DNA from: Prescottella equi
GTDB lineage: Bacteria > Actinomycetota > Actinomycetes > Mycobacteriales > Mycobacteriaceae
NCBI RefSeq assembly: GCF_002094305.1
Contig: NZ_LWTX01000014.1
Coordinates: forward strand, 1 to 64,000
DNA: 64,000 nucleotides
Direction: 5' to 3'
This document shows positions 1 to 8,641 of this stretch, piece by piece (within the stretch, counting starts at the first letter, position 1; each line of letters opens with the position of its first letter). A model generated the notes under the pieces. That model was not told the origin of the DNA, ran no database searches, and saw only the letters and a program-made list of their open reading frames with translations. The position numbers and the translations under genes are program-made.

Positions 1-54
1 GTAGGCTCGACCAACCTGATCCACGTGCACCGGATCGGGGAGGAAGACCACTAG
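1..54 (+). CDS. pyk: C-terminal end of probable pyruvate kinase (partial)
   Basis: Seventeen sense codons and a TAG stop enter from the left edge. The tail contains STNLIHVHR, which resembles the C-terminus of actinobacterial pyruvate kinase. The downstream gene is tesB, as after pykA in Mycobacterium tuberculosis (Rv1617-Rv1618), and only 15 nt separate the two, suggesting one transcript. The fragment is too short to assign alone, so the call rests mainly on gene order. Confidence 0.5.
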   Translation, partial: VGSTNLIHVHRIGEEDH

Positions 55-69
55 CGAGGGGACGCGCAC

Positions 70-966
70 GTGAACGAAGTGGGGGCAGCGTTACGACCGA
101 CGCGCTCGGCCGATCTGGAGACGCTGCTGGTCCTCCTCGATCTCGAACAGATCGGGGAGGACACCTACCTCGGACAGCATCCCGAGCAGGTCGCCAGCCG
201 GACGTTCGGCGGGCAGTTGGTCTCCCAGGCACTGGTGGCCGCGGGGCGCACGGTCGATGCCGGACGTCCCGTGCACGCCGTCAACGCCCACTTCATCCGC
301 GGCGGCGACGTCAAGGCCCCGATCGAGTACCGCGTCGAGCGGCACCGCGACGGGCGGGCGTTCGCGAACCGTCAGGTGACCGCATACCAGAACGGGAACG
401 TGGTGTTCTCGATGTTCGCGGCGTTCCAGGACTGGGGTGCCGGGCTCGAGCACAGTGTCGCGATCCCCGATGTCGACGGCCCGGAGCAGCTTCCTTCGCT
501 CGGTGATCACCTGGCCGGCTACGAAGACCGCCTCCCGACGTTCGTGGGCGCGCTCAAACCGATCGAGATGCGCTACGCGAACGATCCTGCCTGGGTCCTC
601 AAGGGCTCCGGTGAACGCCTCGAGCACAATCGGGTCTGGATGCGCACCGACGGGCAGCTCGGGGACGATCCCGGGGTGCATGCCGCCGCCCTCGCGTACT
701 CGTCGGACACCACCGTCCTGGACTCGGTGCTCACCACCCACGGGCTGTCCTGGGGGCTCGACCGGATCGTCGCCGCGACCGTCAATCACTCGATCTGGTT
801 CCATCGTCCGTTCCGGTTCGACGAGTGGGCGCTCTACGCGACGGAGTCTCCGGTCGCGGCCGGATCGCGTGGTCTCGCAACCGGTCGGTTCTTCACGCGC
901 AAGGGTGAATTGATCGCAACGGTGGTGCAGGAAGGCGTCATTCGGCACTTTCCGGCCCGGCGTTGA
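70..966 (+). CDS. tesB: acyl-CoA thioesterase II (TesB family)
   Basis: A 298-residue double-hotdog thioesterase that hydrolyses acyl-CoA to free acid and CoA in the cytosol. The N-terminal hotdog has RTFGGQLVSQAL, a hallmark of TesB. The C-terminal hotdog carries the SSDTTVLDSV stretch with the expected Asp/Thr, the HRPFR segment, and a late Gln in VVQEG, consistent with the Asp-Thr-Gln catalytic set known for E. coli TesB. Length is close to the usual 285-300 residues. The GTG start at 70 follows a GAGGGG Shine-Dalgarno-like stretch. It sits just behind the pyk end, matching the mycobacterial order, and is probably co-transcribed with it. Confidence 0.93.
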   Translation: MNEVGAALRPTRSADLETLLVLLDLEQIGEDTYLGQHPEQVASRTFGGQLVSQALVAAGRTVDAGRPVHAVNAHFIRGGDVKAPIEYRVERHRDGRAFANRQVTAYQNGNVVFSMFAAFQDWGAGLEHSVAIPDVDGPEQLPSLGDHLAGYEDRLPTFVGALKPIEMRYANDPAWVLKGSGERLEHNRVWMRTDGQLGDDPGVHAAALAYSSDTTVLDSVLTTHGLSWGLDRIVAATVNHSIWFHRPFRFDEWALYATESPVAAGSRGLATGRFFTRKGELIATVVQEGVIRHFPARR

Positions 967-1007
967 GCCTGTTCGGCCATGACGGTCCGCGGCCCCACCG
1001 CGGTGGC

Positions 1008-1013
1008 TAGAAT
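1008..1013 (+). promoter_or_regulatory. -10 element of the ABC exporter gene
   Basis: TAGAAT is a good actinobacterial -10 hexamer and lies 45 nt before the ATG at 1059. A short GC-rich hairpin (CCGCGG at 987-992 and 998-1003) precedes it. No convincing -35 is visible. Confidence 0.4.
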
Positions 1014-1058
1014 TCTGGTTCTCTGATCACGGCACGCCATCGGTGATGGGGGAGCCCC

Positions 1059-2912
1059 ATGCGAGACGAACCGATCGACTGGAACCACGAGGCCGTGGCC
1101 AGTCTGTTGTGGACCTCCCGAGCATTCCTGATCGCGCTGGTCTGTTTCGTCGTGATCGGTGCGGTGCTGGCCCGGCGCACCGAATGGGGGCGCCAATTCT
1201 GGCGAATCACCGGGCCCTACTTCTCCAGTCGCGACAGCTGGCGGCCGTGGGCGCTGATCCTGGCGCTGTTGTTCCTGACGATTCTCGGTGTGCGGATCCT
1301 GGTCCTGCTCTCGTATCAGGGCAACGAGATGTACACCTCACTGCAACTGGTGGCGCAGGCGCTCGAGGCCGGTGACGCCGCGGCACTCGACGGTGCGAAG
1401 TCGATGTTCTGGCGTTCGATCGTGGTTTTCGCTGTGCTGGCCACCGTGCACGTGGTGCGGTCGCTACTGGCGCAGTACACCGGCCAGGCGCTCGAGATCT
1501 TGTGGCGCACGTGGCTCACCGACCGGGTCACGACCGACTGGCTCGACGGGCGAGCGTACTACCGAGGAAGATTCATCGACGGTTCGATCGACAACCCGGA
1601 CCAGCGGATCGAGTCCGACATCACCGAAGTCGCGACGACGTCGCAGACGCTGTCGATGGGTTTGGTCAGTTCGGTGGTGTCGGTGGTGTCGTTCACCGGG
1701 ATCCTGTGGGACCTGTCGGGGCCGATGAGTGTGTTCGGCGTGGAGATTCCGCGCGCGATGGTGCTCCTCGTCTACGTCTACATCCTCACGGCCACGGCGA
1801 TCGCGTTCTGGATCGGCCGACCGCTGATCGGCCTGAGCTTCCTGAAGGAACGCCTGACGGCCAACTTCCGCTACGCACTCGTGCGTCTGCGCGACAGCGC
1901 GGAGAACGTCGCGTTCTATCGCGGTGAGGAAGTCGAAAGACAGGGCCTGCTCGGACGATTCGCCGCCGTCATCGCGAACGCGTGGCAGATCGTGTTCCGG
2001 ACACTGAAGTTCAATGGATTCAATCTGGGCGTCAGCCAGGTTGCCGTCGTCTTCCCGATCGTGATCCAGGCACCGAGGTTCTTCGCCGGCACCATCACGC
2101 TCGGCGACATCACCCAGAGCGCGCAGGCATTCGGCCAATTGTCCGATGCGCTGTCGTTCTTCCGGCAGTCCTATGACCAGTTCGCGGTGTACCGCGCCAG
2201 TCTGATTCGTCTCGACGGGCTGCTGAGCGCCGACGAACGTTCCCGGCAGTTGCCCTCGATCCGGACCGAGGGTCGGGACCGGGTGGTGGACCTGGACAAG
2301 GTATCCGTGCGCACCCCGGACGGCAGACTGCTGATCGACACACTCGATCTGCGCCTCCTCCCCGGGGAAGCCCTACTGGTGAAGGGATCGTCGGGGAGTG
2401 GCAAGACGACGCTGCTCCGTACGCTCGCGGAGATGTGGCCGTTCGCCGCCGGCAGCGTGGCCCGGCCGGTGGGACCCGACGCACTCTTCCTGTCACAGCT
2501 ACCGTATCTGCCGTTGGGGGATCTCCGGAGCGCCGTGGCGTATCCGGGCCACGTGCAGGACCTTTCCGACGACCGGATCGCCGCGGCGCTGCGCGACGTC
2601 CACCTGGGGAACCTCGTCGGACGACTCGACGAGCGCGCCGACTGGGCGAAGATCCTTTCCCCGGGGGAGCAGCAGCGCATCGCGTTCGCCCGCGTCCTGC
2701 TGATCAGGCCGCAGGTGGTGTTCTTGGACGAGGCCACGTCGGCCGTGGACGAGGGACTCGAATACTCTCTCTACCAGATGATTCGGGATCGAGTCCCCGA
2801 CAGCATCCTGTTCAGTGTCAGCCACCGGAGCACGGTCGACCAGCACCACACCCGCCAGCTCGAACTGCTCGGGGGCGGGCCCTGGCGCCTGTCCGCGGTC
2901 AGCGTCGGCTGA
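1059..2912 (+). CDS. SbmA/BacA-type ABC transporter, fused permease and ATPase
   Basis: A 617-residue inner-membrane protein with an N-terminal permease half and a C-terminal ABC ATPase. Hydrophobic segments occur near residues 22-45, 65-88, 122-140, 200-225 and 238-262. The ATPase shows Walker A GSSGSGKTT (about 451-459), signature LSPGEQQR, and Walker B VVFLDEATSAVD. The architecture fits the ABC_membrane_2 group (YddA, BacA, M. tuberculosis Rv1819c), whose members move peptides, bleomycin or cobalamin; the substrate here cannot be read from sequence. The ATG at 1059 follows GGGGGAG. It stands alone between tesB and a convergent gene, with a strong terminator after it. Confidence 0.88.
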   Translation: MRDEPIDWNHEAVASLLWTSRAFLIALVCFVVIGAVLARRTEWGRQFWRITGPYFSSRDSWRPWALILALLFLTILGVRILVLLSYQGNEMYTSLQLVAQALEAGDAAALDGAKSMFWRSIVVFAVLATVHVVRSLLAQYTGQALEILWRTWLTDRVTTDWLDGRAYYRGRFIDGSIDNPDQRIESDITEVATTSQTLSMGLVSSVVSVVSFTGILWDLSGPMSVFGVEIPRAMVLLVYVYILTATAIAFWIGRPLIGLSFLKERLTANFRYALVRLRDSAENVAFYRGEEVERQGLLGRFAAVIANAWQIVFRTLKFNGFNLGVSQVAVVFPIVIQAPRFFAGTITLGDITQSAQAFGQLSDALSFFRQSYDQFAVYRASLIRLDGLLSADERSRQLPSIRTEGRDRVVDLDKVSVRTPDGRLLIDTLDLRLLPGEALLVKGSSGSGKTTLLRTLAEMWPFAAGSVARPVGPDALFLSQLPYLPLGDLRSAVAYPGHVQDLSDDRIAAALRDVHLGNLVGRLDERADWAKILSPGEQQRIAFARVLLIRPQVVFLDEATSAVDEGLEYSLYQMIRDRVPDSILFSVSHRSTVDQHHTRQLELLGGGPWRLSAVSVG

Positions 2913-2925
2913 GGCATCCCCACCG

Positions 2926-2968
2926 GAAGGGACCGTTCGTGCGCCCCGGGCGCACGAACGGCCCCTTC
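2926..2968. terminator. bidirectional terminator hairpin
   Basis: Twenty-base arms (2926-2945 and 2949-2968) pair with a single mismatch around a 3-nt loop. The hairpin sits between the convergent ABC exporter (ends 2912) and rpf-like gene (ends 2982), so it can serve both. Confidence 0.8.
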
Positions 2969-2981
2969 GCTCAGGTGTGCA

Positions 2982-3743
<762 letters not shown>

Positions 3744-4406
3744 TCAGAAGGCTGACCGGAGCGCACCGCCGACTTCTGCTGCGGTCATGGGCACGACGCC
3801 GATGGACCGTGCGTCGGCCAGACGCTCGTCGCTCACCTGTGACGTCGCGTCGGTCACGAGCACTGTCCGCAGGTCGCGGCTGCTCGCGTCGAACAGGGTG
3901 GCCCGCGGGCAGTTCGGCAGGTTGCACCCCGCGACGACGATGGTGTCGACGCCCGCTCCTGCGAGATGGGCTTCGAGCCCTGTGCGGTGGAAGGCGCTCC
4001 AGCGTGGTTTCCACAGCGCGGCCTCCGCGTCGCCGAACGGCTGCAATTCACCACGCAGGAGAATGTCCGGATCGAGTTCAGGGGCTCCGTGCGGGAGCAG
4101 CTGGGGTGGGATTCGGGACCCCTCGGTGCCGGGGCGGACGATGCGGGCGTCGTCGCGCGTGACGGCGGTACGACGGACCGGATCCACGTCGTCGCCGTCG
4201 TAGATCCGGACCACGTGCACGATCGGCCGGTGCGCACGGCGGAAGGCCCCCACCAGCTCGACCAGCCGGGGAAGTACCGCCGTGGTGCCCGGCACCGGCA
4301 GCGGTCCGCCGTCGAGGAAGTCGTTCTGCACGTCGATGACGAGCAGTGCCGACGAGTCCAGGTGCGGCCGCACGTGCTCGTCGATGGCATCGAGGTCGGT
4401 CATCAC
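3744..4406 (-). CDS. isochorismatase-family cysteine hydrolase
   Basis: A 220-residue protein with the full catalytic triad of the cysteine hydrolase superfamily: Asp in DVQNDF (residue 25), Lys in LWKPRWSAF, and the nucleophilic Cys in GCNLPNCPRAT. Members hydrolyse amides or vinyl ethers (nicotinamidase, N-carbamoylsarcosine amidase, isochorismatase); the substrate here is not evident. Start is either GTG 4406 or the adjacent ATG 4403; neither has a strong ribosome site. It faces the rpf-like gene's leader and runs in the same direction. Confidence 0.82.
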   Translation of the reverse strand: MMTDLDAIDEHVRPHLDSSALLVIDVQNDFLDGGPLPVPGTTAVLPRLVELVGAFRRAHRPIVHVVRIYDGDDVDPVRRTAVTRDDARIVRPGTEGSRIPPQLLPHGAPELDPDILLRGELQPFGDAEAALWKPRWSAFHRTGLEAHLAGAGVDTIVVAGCNLPNCPRATLFDASSRDLRTVLVTDATSQVSDERLADARSIGVVPMTAAEVGGALRSAF

Positions 4407-4496
4407 TCGAACCTAGCTGGTGCACAGGGGCTTCGGGAAGAAGGAAGAGCTCCCGTCCGCGAGGGCGGGAGCTCTTCGAGACGACTTCTCCGAGGG

Positions 4497-5690
4497 TCAG
4501 ACCGAGACGATCACCGACGAGCCGTGGCCGAACAGGCCCTGGTTGGCGGTGATGCCGACGCGGGCACCCTCGACCTGGCGGCCCTCGGCCTGTCCACGCA
4601 GCTGCCACGTGAGCTCGCAGACCTGGGCCAGTGCCTGGGCGGGGACCGCCTCACCGAAGCAGGCAAGGCCGCCGGACGGATTGACCGGGATGCGGCCACC
4701 GATCGTCGTGTCGCCGGCGCGCAGCAGGTGCTCGGCCTCGCCGCGCTTGCACAGGCCCAGGTCCTCGATCCAGTCGAGTTCGACGGACGTGGCGAGGTCG
4801 TAGACCTCGGCGACGTCGACGTCCTCGGGCGAGATGCCGGCCTCCTCGTAGGCGGCGTCTCCGATCGACTCCTTGAACGTGCGCTCCGGCGCGGGGACCG
4901 CGGACGCCGACTCCGTGGAGAAGTTCGGCATGTCCATGATCGTCTGCGGGAACGTGGGCGTGACCGTCGAAATCGCCTTGATACGAACAGGATCGACGAT
5001 GCCCTTCTTGCGGGCGTACTCCATCGACGTCAGGATGATCGCCGCACCGCCGTCGGAGGTGGCGCAGATGTCGAGCAGGTGCAGCGGATCCGCCACCATC
5101 GGCGACGCGAGAACGTCGGCGGCGGCCACCTCCTTGCGGTAACGCGCGTACGGGTTGTTCAGGCCGTGCTTGGAGTTCTTGACCTTGACGGCCGCGAAGT
5201 CCTCGACGGTGGCGCCGTACAGGTCGATACGACGGCGGGCGTTGAGCGCGAAGTAGCCGGGATTCGTCATGCCCATCAGGCGGAAGCGCAGCCAGTCCGG
5301 ATCGTCCCAGCGCTCACCGGCGTTGGGAGCCAGGAAGCCCTTGGGGGTGGTGTCGGCGCCGACGACCAGGGCCACATCGGACAGGCCGGCGAGGATGCGC
5401 GCACGAGCCGTGTCCAGGGCCTGTGCACCCGTGGCGCACGCCGCGTACGACGTCGCGACGCGGGCGCCGTTCCAGCCGAGGGCCTGTGCGAAGGTGGCAC
5501 CCGCGACGTAGCCGCCGTAGCCGTTGCGGACGGTCTCGCCGCCGACGATCAGGTCGACGTCCTTCCAGTCGACTCCGGAGTCGGCGAGCGCGGCGCGGGC
5601 CGCGGCGACGCCGTACTTGACGAACGAGTGGCCCCACTTGCCCCACGCGTGCATGCCGACGCCGAGGACGGCCACATCGTTGTTGCTCAT
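4497..5690 (-). CDS. lipid-transfer protein / SCP2-type thiolase
   Basis: A 397-residue thiolase-fold enzyme of the non-specific lipid-transfer type, orthologous by position to Rv1627c. The reactive Cys lies in YAACATGAQ near residue 90, and C-terminal blocks NPSGGLACFGE and GHGSSV fit the family. Relatives act in retro-aldol or thiolytic steps of steroid and lipid breakdown, usually bound to a DUF35 partner. Its ATG overlaps the stop of the upstream Zn-ribbon gene (TCAT at 5687-5690 on the plus strand), so translation is probably coupled and the two products likely form a complex. The ATG at 5690 is the natural start; longer readings merely run through the upstream gene in another frame. Confidence 0.87.
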   Translation of the reverse strand: MSNNDVAVLGVGMHAWGKWGHSFVKYGVAAARAALADSGVDWKDVDLIVGGETVRNGYGGYVAGATFAQALGWNGARVATSYAACATGAQALDTARARILAGLSDVALVVGADTTPKGFLAPNAGERWDDPDWLRFRLMGMTNPGYFALNARRRIDLYGATVEDFAAVKVKNSKHGLNNPYARYRKEVAAADVLASPMVADPLHLLDICATSDGGAAIILTSMEYARKKGIVDPVRIKAISTVTPTFPQTIMDMPNFSTESASAVPAPERTFKESIGDAAYEEAGISPEDVDVAEVYDLATSVELDWIEDLGLCKRGEAEHLLRAGDTTIGGRIPVNPSGGLACFGEAVPAQALAQVCELTWQLRGQAEGRQVEGARVGITANQGLFGHGSSVIVSV

Positions 5691-6139
5691 GCCTGTGCCC
5701 CGTTCTCTGCTGCCGCGAGCGGCTTCCAACGCCAGATGCTGCGGTCGCCCGACTCGTCCGTGTAGAGGGTCTCGACGACCAGCTCCACCGGGTTGCCCAC
5801 CTTGAGGTCCGCGACGCCGAAGCCGTCGGCCACCTGGCCGAGGACGACGAGACCCTCGGGCAGTTCGACGGCGGCGAGCGCGAACGGCACGTACGGATCC
5901 GTCGTGGGGATGTACGGGGCCGGCGGCTTGTACTGCGCGTCGGTGTACGACCACACCTTGCCGAAGCGGGACAGCTCGACGTCGTCGAACTCCTCGCCGG
6001 AGCACGCCGGGTTCTTGCAGAAGGTGGTCTCCCGCGGGAACGAGATCGTGCCGCAGGACCGGCACTTGGTGCCGATCAGGGCCGGCTCCGGCCCGGTGGT
6101 GAACCAGCCTTCGACGGCCGGTGTGGCGGTGTCGCTCAT
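5687..6139 (-). CDS. Zn-ribbon OB-fold protein (DUF35), thiolase partner
   Basis: A 150-residue protein with an N-terminal rubredoxin-like zinc ribbon (CRSCG, then CKNPACSG; residues about 25-45) followed by an OB fold. Such DUF35 proteins bind acyl-CoA and pair with SCP2-type thiolases or MaoC-type hydratases. It is the first gene of a two-gene unit with the thiolase and corresponds to Rv1628c. ATG 6139 has a GAGG ribosome site; an upstream extension of 26 codons lacks one and would precede the conserved region. Confidence 0.87.
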   Translation of the reverse strand: MSDTATPAVEGWFTTGPEPALIGTKCRSCGTISFPRETTFCKNPACSGEEFDDVELSRFGKVWSYTDAQYKPPAPYIPTTDPYVPFALAAVELPEGLVVLGQVADGFGVADLKVGNPVELVVETLYTDESGDRSIWRWKPLAAAENGAQA

Positions 6140-6511
6140 GCAAACCTCATCTGCTTGTCGAGCCTGATCGGCCGGTCGAGTGGGTGACCGGCAAGAGAAC
6201 GGGTTGCAGTATGGCATGAGTTAACTGATTCCCGACGTGCGATCCCATCCACCGGACGGCGGTGCGGCCTCGTGCCCGGCGGCGGGCCGCGGAACATGTC
6301 GAACGTCCGGCCAGCGGGACCGGGCGCGAAGAGTGACGCCCCTGCGAAGAAGACCAAACGACCGAAACGGACGACACGGGCCTACCTGGAGGAAGGCCGA
6401 AAACGGCGGGTCCGGGCCGTGCCGGCGAACACGCGTCGAATCCCGGCGGTGAAGTCCGTCACTGTCGGGCGACCGACCGTTATCGTGATGGCGACTCGTC
6501 GGAGGTGCGTT
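6140..6511. other. divergent intergenic region
   Basis: This 372-nt stretch separates the leftward DUF35-thiolase pair from the rightward alpha/beta hydrolase. It contains a palindrome AGTTAACT (6219-6226) and a TATCGT -10-like hexamer (6481-6486) that would suit the hydrolase. I see no KstR or KstR2 operator and no convincing small gene. Confidence 0.4.
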
Positions 6512-7387
6512 GTGCCCAGAGTGACTGTCAGGCCCGAGGATCGGGTGATCAGTCTGCGTGACGGTCGGTCGATGGGATTCGCCGACTACGGTCCCGCAGA
6601 CGGCTTCGTCGTGGTCAATGCCCACGGGGGACTGTCCTGCCGACTCGACATCCGAGCCGCCGCCCCGGTCGCCGAGGCGGCCGGGATCCGCCTCATCTCA
6701 CCGGATCGCCCTGGAATCGGGCTGTCCGATCCGAGCCCCGGACGGACAGTGCTCGACTGGGCGTCCGACGTCGAACAGCTGGCCGATCAGCTCGGCGTCG
6801 AGCGGATGGGCGTGCTCGGGTGGTCCATGGGCGGGCAGTATGCGGCCGCGCTCGGATACGCGCTGTCGTCCCGCATCAGTCGGATCGCGATCGTGGCGGG
6901 CGCGCTGCCGCTGACCGAGGCGGGGACGTTCGCGCGGTTGCCCCGGATCGATCGGCTGTTCACGCGGATGTCGGTGGGTTGTCCGGGGCTCGCGGAGGCG
7001 TCCTTCCGCGGTCTGTCGGTGCTCGCCCGAGCGATGCCGCGGCAGTTCGCGCGGATCTCGTCGCGCACGCTCGCCCCCGCCGACGCGGAGTTGGTCGACA
7101 GCGAACCGAGGGTGTTCGCGGCCATGATCGACGAGGGGCTCAGGAATCCGGCGGGCGTCGTCGAGGAATACCGGGCGTGGATGCGGCCGTGGGGCTTCGA
7201 GCCGGAGGATCTCGAGGTGCCGGTCGACGTATGGTGGGGCGACGCGGACCAGTTGATTCCGCGGGAATGGCCGGCCGAACTCGCGACGCGAATCCCGAAG
7301 TCCACGTTGAACATCGGGACGGGCGGCCACTTCATGGCGCACCTGCACTACCGGGCCATCCTCGACTCGCTCGCGGACGTCGCCTGA
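6512..7387 (+). CDS. alpha/beta hydrolase
   Basis: A 291-residue alpha/beta-fold hydrolase. The oxyanion region is NAHGG, the nucleophile elbow GWSMGGQ (Ser near residue 107), an acidic residue in WWGDADQL, and the catalytic His in GTGGHFMAH. No signal peptide is evident, so it is likely cytosolic; substrate unknown. The GTG at 6512 is selected because GGAGG lies 6 nt upstream; a longer in-frame reading from 6272 has an arginine-rich, non-conserved extension. It stands alone, divergent from the lipid-transfer pair. Confidence 0.8.
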   Translation: MPRVTVRPEDRVISLRDGRSMGFADYGPADGFVVVNAHGGLSCRLDIRAAAPVAEAAGIRLISPDRPGIGLSDPSPGRTVLDWASDVEQLADQLGVERMGVLGWSMGGQYAAALGYALSSRISRIAIVAGALPLTEAGTFARLPRIDRLFTRMSVGCPGLAEASFRGLSVLARAMPRQFARISSRTLAPADAELVDSEPRVFAAMIDEGLRNPAGVVEEYRAWMRPWGFEPEDLEVPVDVWWGDADQLIPREWPAELATRIPKSTLNIGTGGHFMAHLHYRAILDSLADVA

Positions 7388-7539
7388 GGCGGAGAGCGTC
7401 GCGTCGGTCACTCGGGCCCGCCGGACACCGGTCGTCGATACGTGACTTCCTCCGGGAAATTGGTGGTCGAGGCCCGCACGTCGAGCGCGGTTACGAGTGC
7501 GTCGAGGCCGCGCGCGGCATTTTCACCATCGATTTCACA

Positions 7540-7645
7540 CTTGTACGTAGTGGGCGCACCCGCAGAGTTGTGGCACTCTGGAGTTGCTCCTTTTGGTAGG
7601 GGAGACCGAGAAGGCCCCGGGATCGCGAGATCTCGGGGCCTTACT
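7540..7645 (+). ncRNA. candidate small RNA ending in an intrinsic terminator
   Basis: A strong hairpin (7611-7619 with 7634-7642, followed by TTACT) lies about 220 nt after the hydrolase stop, far for a gene-end terminator. The sequence before it contains further short inverted repeats, such as GGAG-TTG-CTCC near 7581, and no reading frame. An independent short transcript would fit, but no clear promoter is visible; it could also be the hydrolase 3' end. Confidence 0.25.
7611..7642 (+). terminator. intrinsic terminator hairpin
   Basis: AAGGCCCCG at 7611-7619 pairs perfectly with CGGGGCCTT at 7634-7642 around a 14-nt loop. Confidence 0.65.
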
Positions 7646-7750
7646 CGTAGGAATCACTCGTGGGAGTCGTCGATCGGAACCGTCGATCGACATCGTTCCC
7701 GGCGACACGCCGAGGTAGCCGAATGGTCCCGCCGAATTCCGGAAGTTGTG

Positions 7751-7827
7751 TGGTGCCCTCGGTGAGACTCGAACTCACACTGCACGGGTTTTGAATCCGT
7801 TTCCTCTGCCAATTGGGATACGAGGGC
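7751..7827 (-). tRNA. tRNA with CAA anticodon (tRNA-Leu-like), short variable arm
   Basis: The minus strand folds as a cloverleaf: 7-bp acceptor stem GCCCTCG/CGAGGGC, discriminator A, encoded CCA (7751-7753), T arm GTGAG-TTCGAGT-CTCAC, and anticodon arm with loop TTCAAAA, giving anticodon CAA. The variable region is only five bases, whereas bacterial tRNA-Leu is normally type II with a long arm. The D stem is weak (three pairs and a C-A mismatch), and the anticodon stem closes with an A-C mismatch. It lies just upstream of pdtaR on the opposite strand. It may be a specialised or decayed tRNA-Leu. Confidence 0.75.
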
Positions 7828-7933
7828 GTCCTGCGGGTTCCTACTCTAGAAGATCACGGAGCACAGTCAAACCACCGGTACCCTCGAAGCGTTCGCGCCC
7901 CGATTCGGCGGGCGCCGACCCCCGAGGAGACAG

Positions 7934-8560
7934 GTGACCATGAACGCTCCCGCCGCGCAGGGCACGGAACGACGGCCGCGGCGCGTGGTGGTGGCGGAAG
8001 ACGAGGTCCTGATCAGGCTCGACCTGGTCGAGATGCTCCGCGAGGAAGGCTACGACGTCGTCGGTGAGGCCGGCGACGGCCAGCGCGCCGTGGAGTTGGC
8101 GGAAGAGCTCCGTCCGGACCTGGTGATCATGGACGTCAAGATGCCCCGACGCGACGGCATCGACGCCGCCTCCGAGATCGCCGCGAAGCGCATCGCGCCC
8201 GTGGTGATCCTCACCGCATTCAGCCAGCGCGAACTGGTGGAGCGGGCCCGCGACGCCGGTGCGATGGCGTACCTCGTCAAGCCGTTCTCGAAGTCGGATC
8301 TGGTGCCGGCAGTCGAGCTGGCGGCAAGCCGCTTCGTCGAGATCTCGCTGCTCGAGCGGGAGGTCGCGAACCTGTCCGATCGACTCGAGACGCGCAAGGT
8401 CATCGAACGTGCCAAGGGAATGCTGATGCAGTCACAGAACCTGTCGGAGCCCGAGGCGTTCAAGTGGATCCAGCGGGCCGCGATGGATCGCCGGACGACC
8501 ATGAAGGCCGTCGCCGAGGTGGTCCTCGACACTCTCGGCGGAGGCAGTTCCCCCGCCTGA
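7934..8560 (+). CDS. pdtaR: response regulator with ANTAR RNA-binding domain, PdtaR
   Basis: A 208-residue ortholog of M. tuberculosis Rv1626. The receiver domain (about 18-135) has acidic pocket ED (22-23), phospho-acceptor Asp67 in VIMDVKMP, Thr94 and Lys116. The C-terminal ANTAR domain (about 145-200) has the conserved Ala/Arg helix around KVIERAKGMLM. With the kinase PdtaS, encoded elsewhere, it acts by binding RNA and antagonising termination. GTG 7934 lies 4 nt after AGGAG; the second candidate, ATG 7940, has a 10-nt gap. No kinase gene is adjacent, as in mycobacteria. Confidence 0.95.
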   Translation: MTMNAPAAQGTERRPRRVVVAEDEVLIRLDLVEMLREEGYDVVGEAGDGQRAVELAEELRPDLVIMDVKMPRRDGIDAASEIAAKRIAPVVILTAFSQRELVERARDAGAMAYLVKPFSKSDLVPAVELAASRFVEISLLEREVANLSDRLETRKVIERAKGMLMQSQNLSEPEAFKWIQRAAMDRRTTMKAVAEVVLDTLGGGSSPA

Positions 8561-8610
8561 GCGGGTTTGCGGGGGTTCCGGTCGGCGACGCGCGGGGACG
8601 AGGGGCCGTG

Positions 8611-8633
8611 GTGTCGGCCCTCCTCCCTAGACT
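8611..8633 (+). promoter_or_regulatory. RecA-NDp/PafBC-type promoter of polA, leaderless
   Basis: GTGTCGGCC (8611-8619), eight spacer bases, then TAGACT (8628-8633) matches the RecA-NDp pattern tTGTCRGtg-N8-TAnnnT apart from flanking bases. The GTG start of polA is eight nucleotides after the -10, so the transcript should begin at or next to the start codon. Confidence 0.55.
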
Positions 8634-8641
8634 GGTCAACC

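Noticed and set aside
91-948. Minus-strand frame opposite tesB
   Set aside because: Shadow of tesB; Arg/Val/Asp-rich composition without motifs.
4497-6143. A single 548-residue frame across thiolase and Zn-ribbon genes
   Set aside because: The upper part reads the Zn-ribbon gene in the wrong frame; the two genes are separate and overlap by ATGA.
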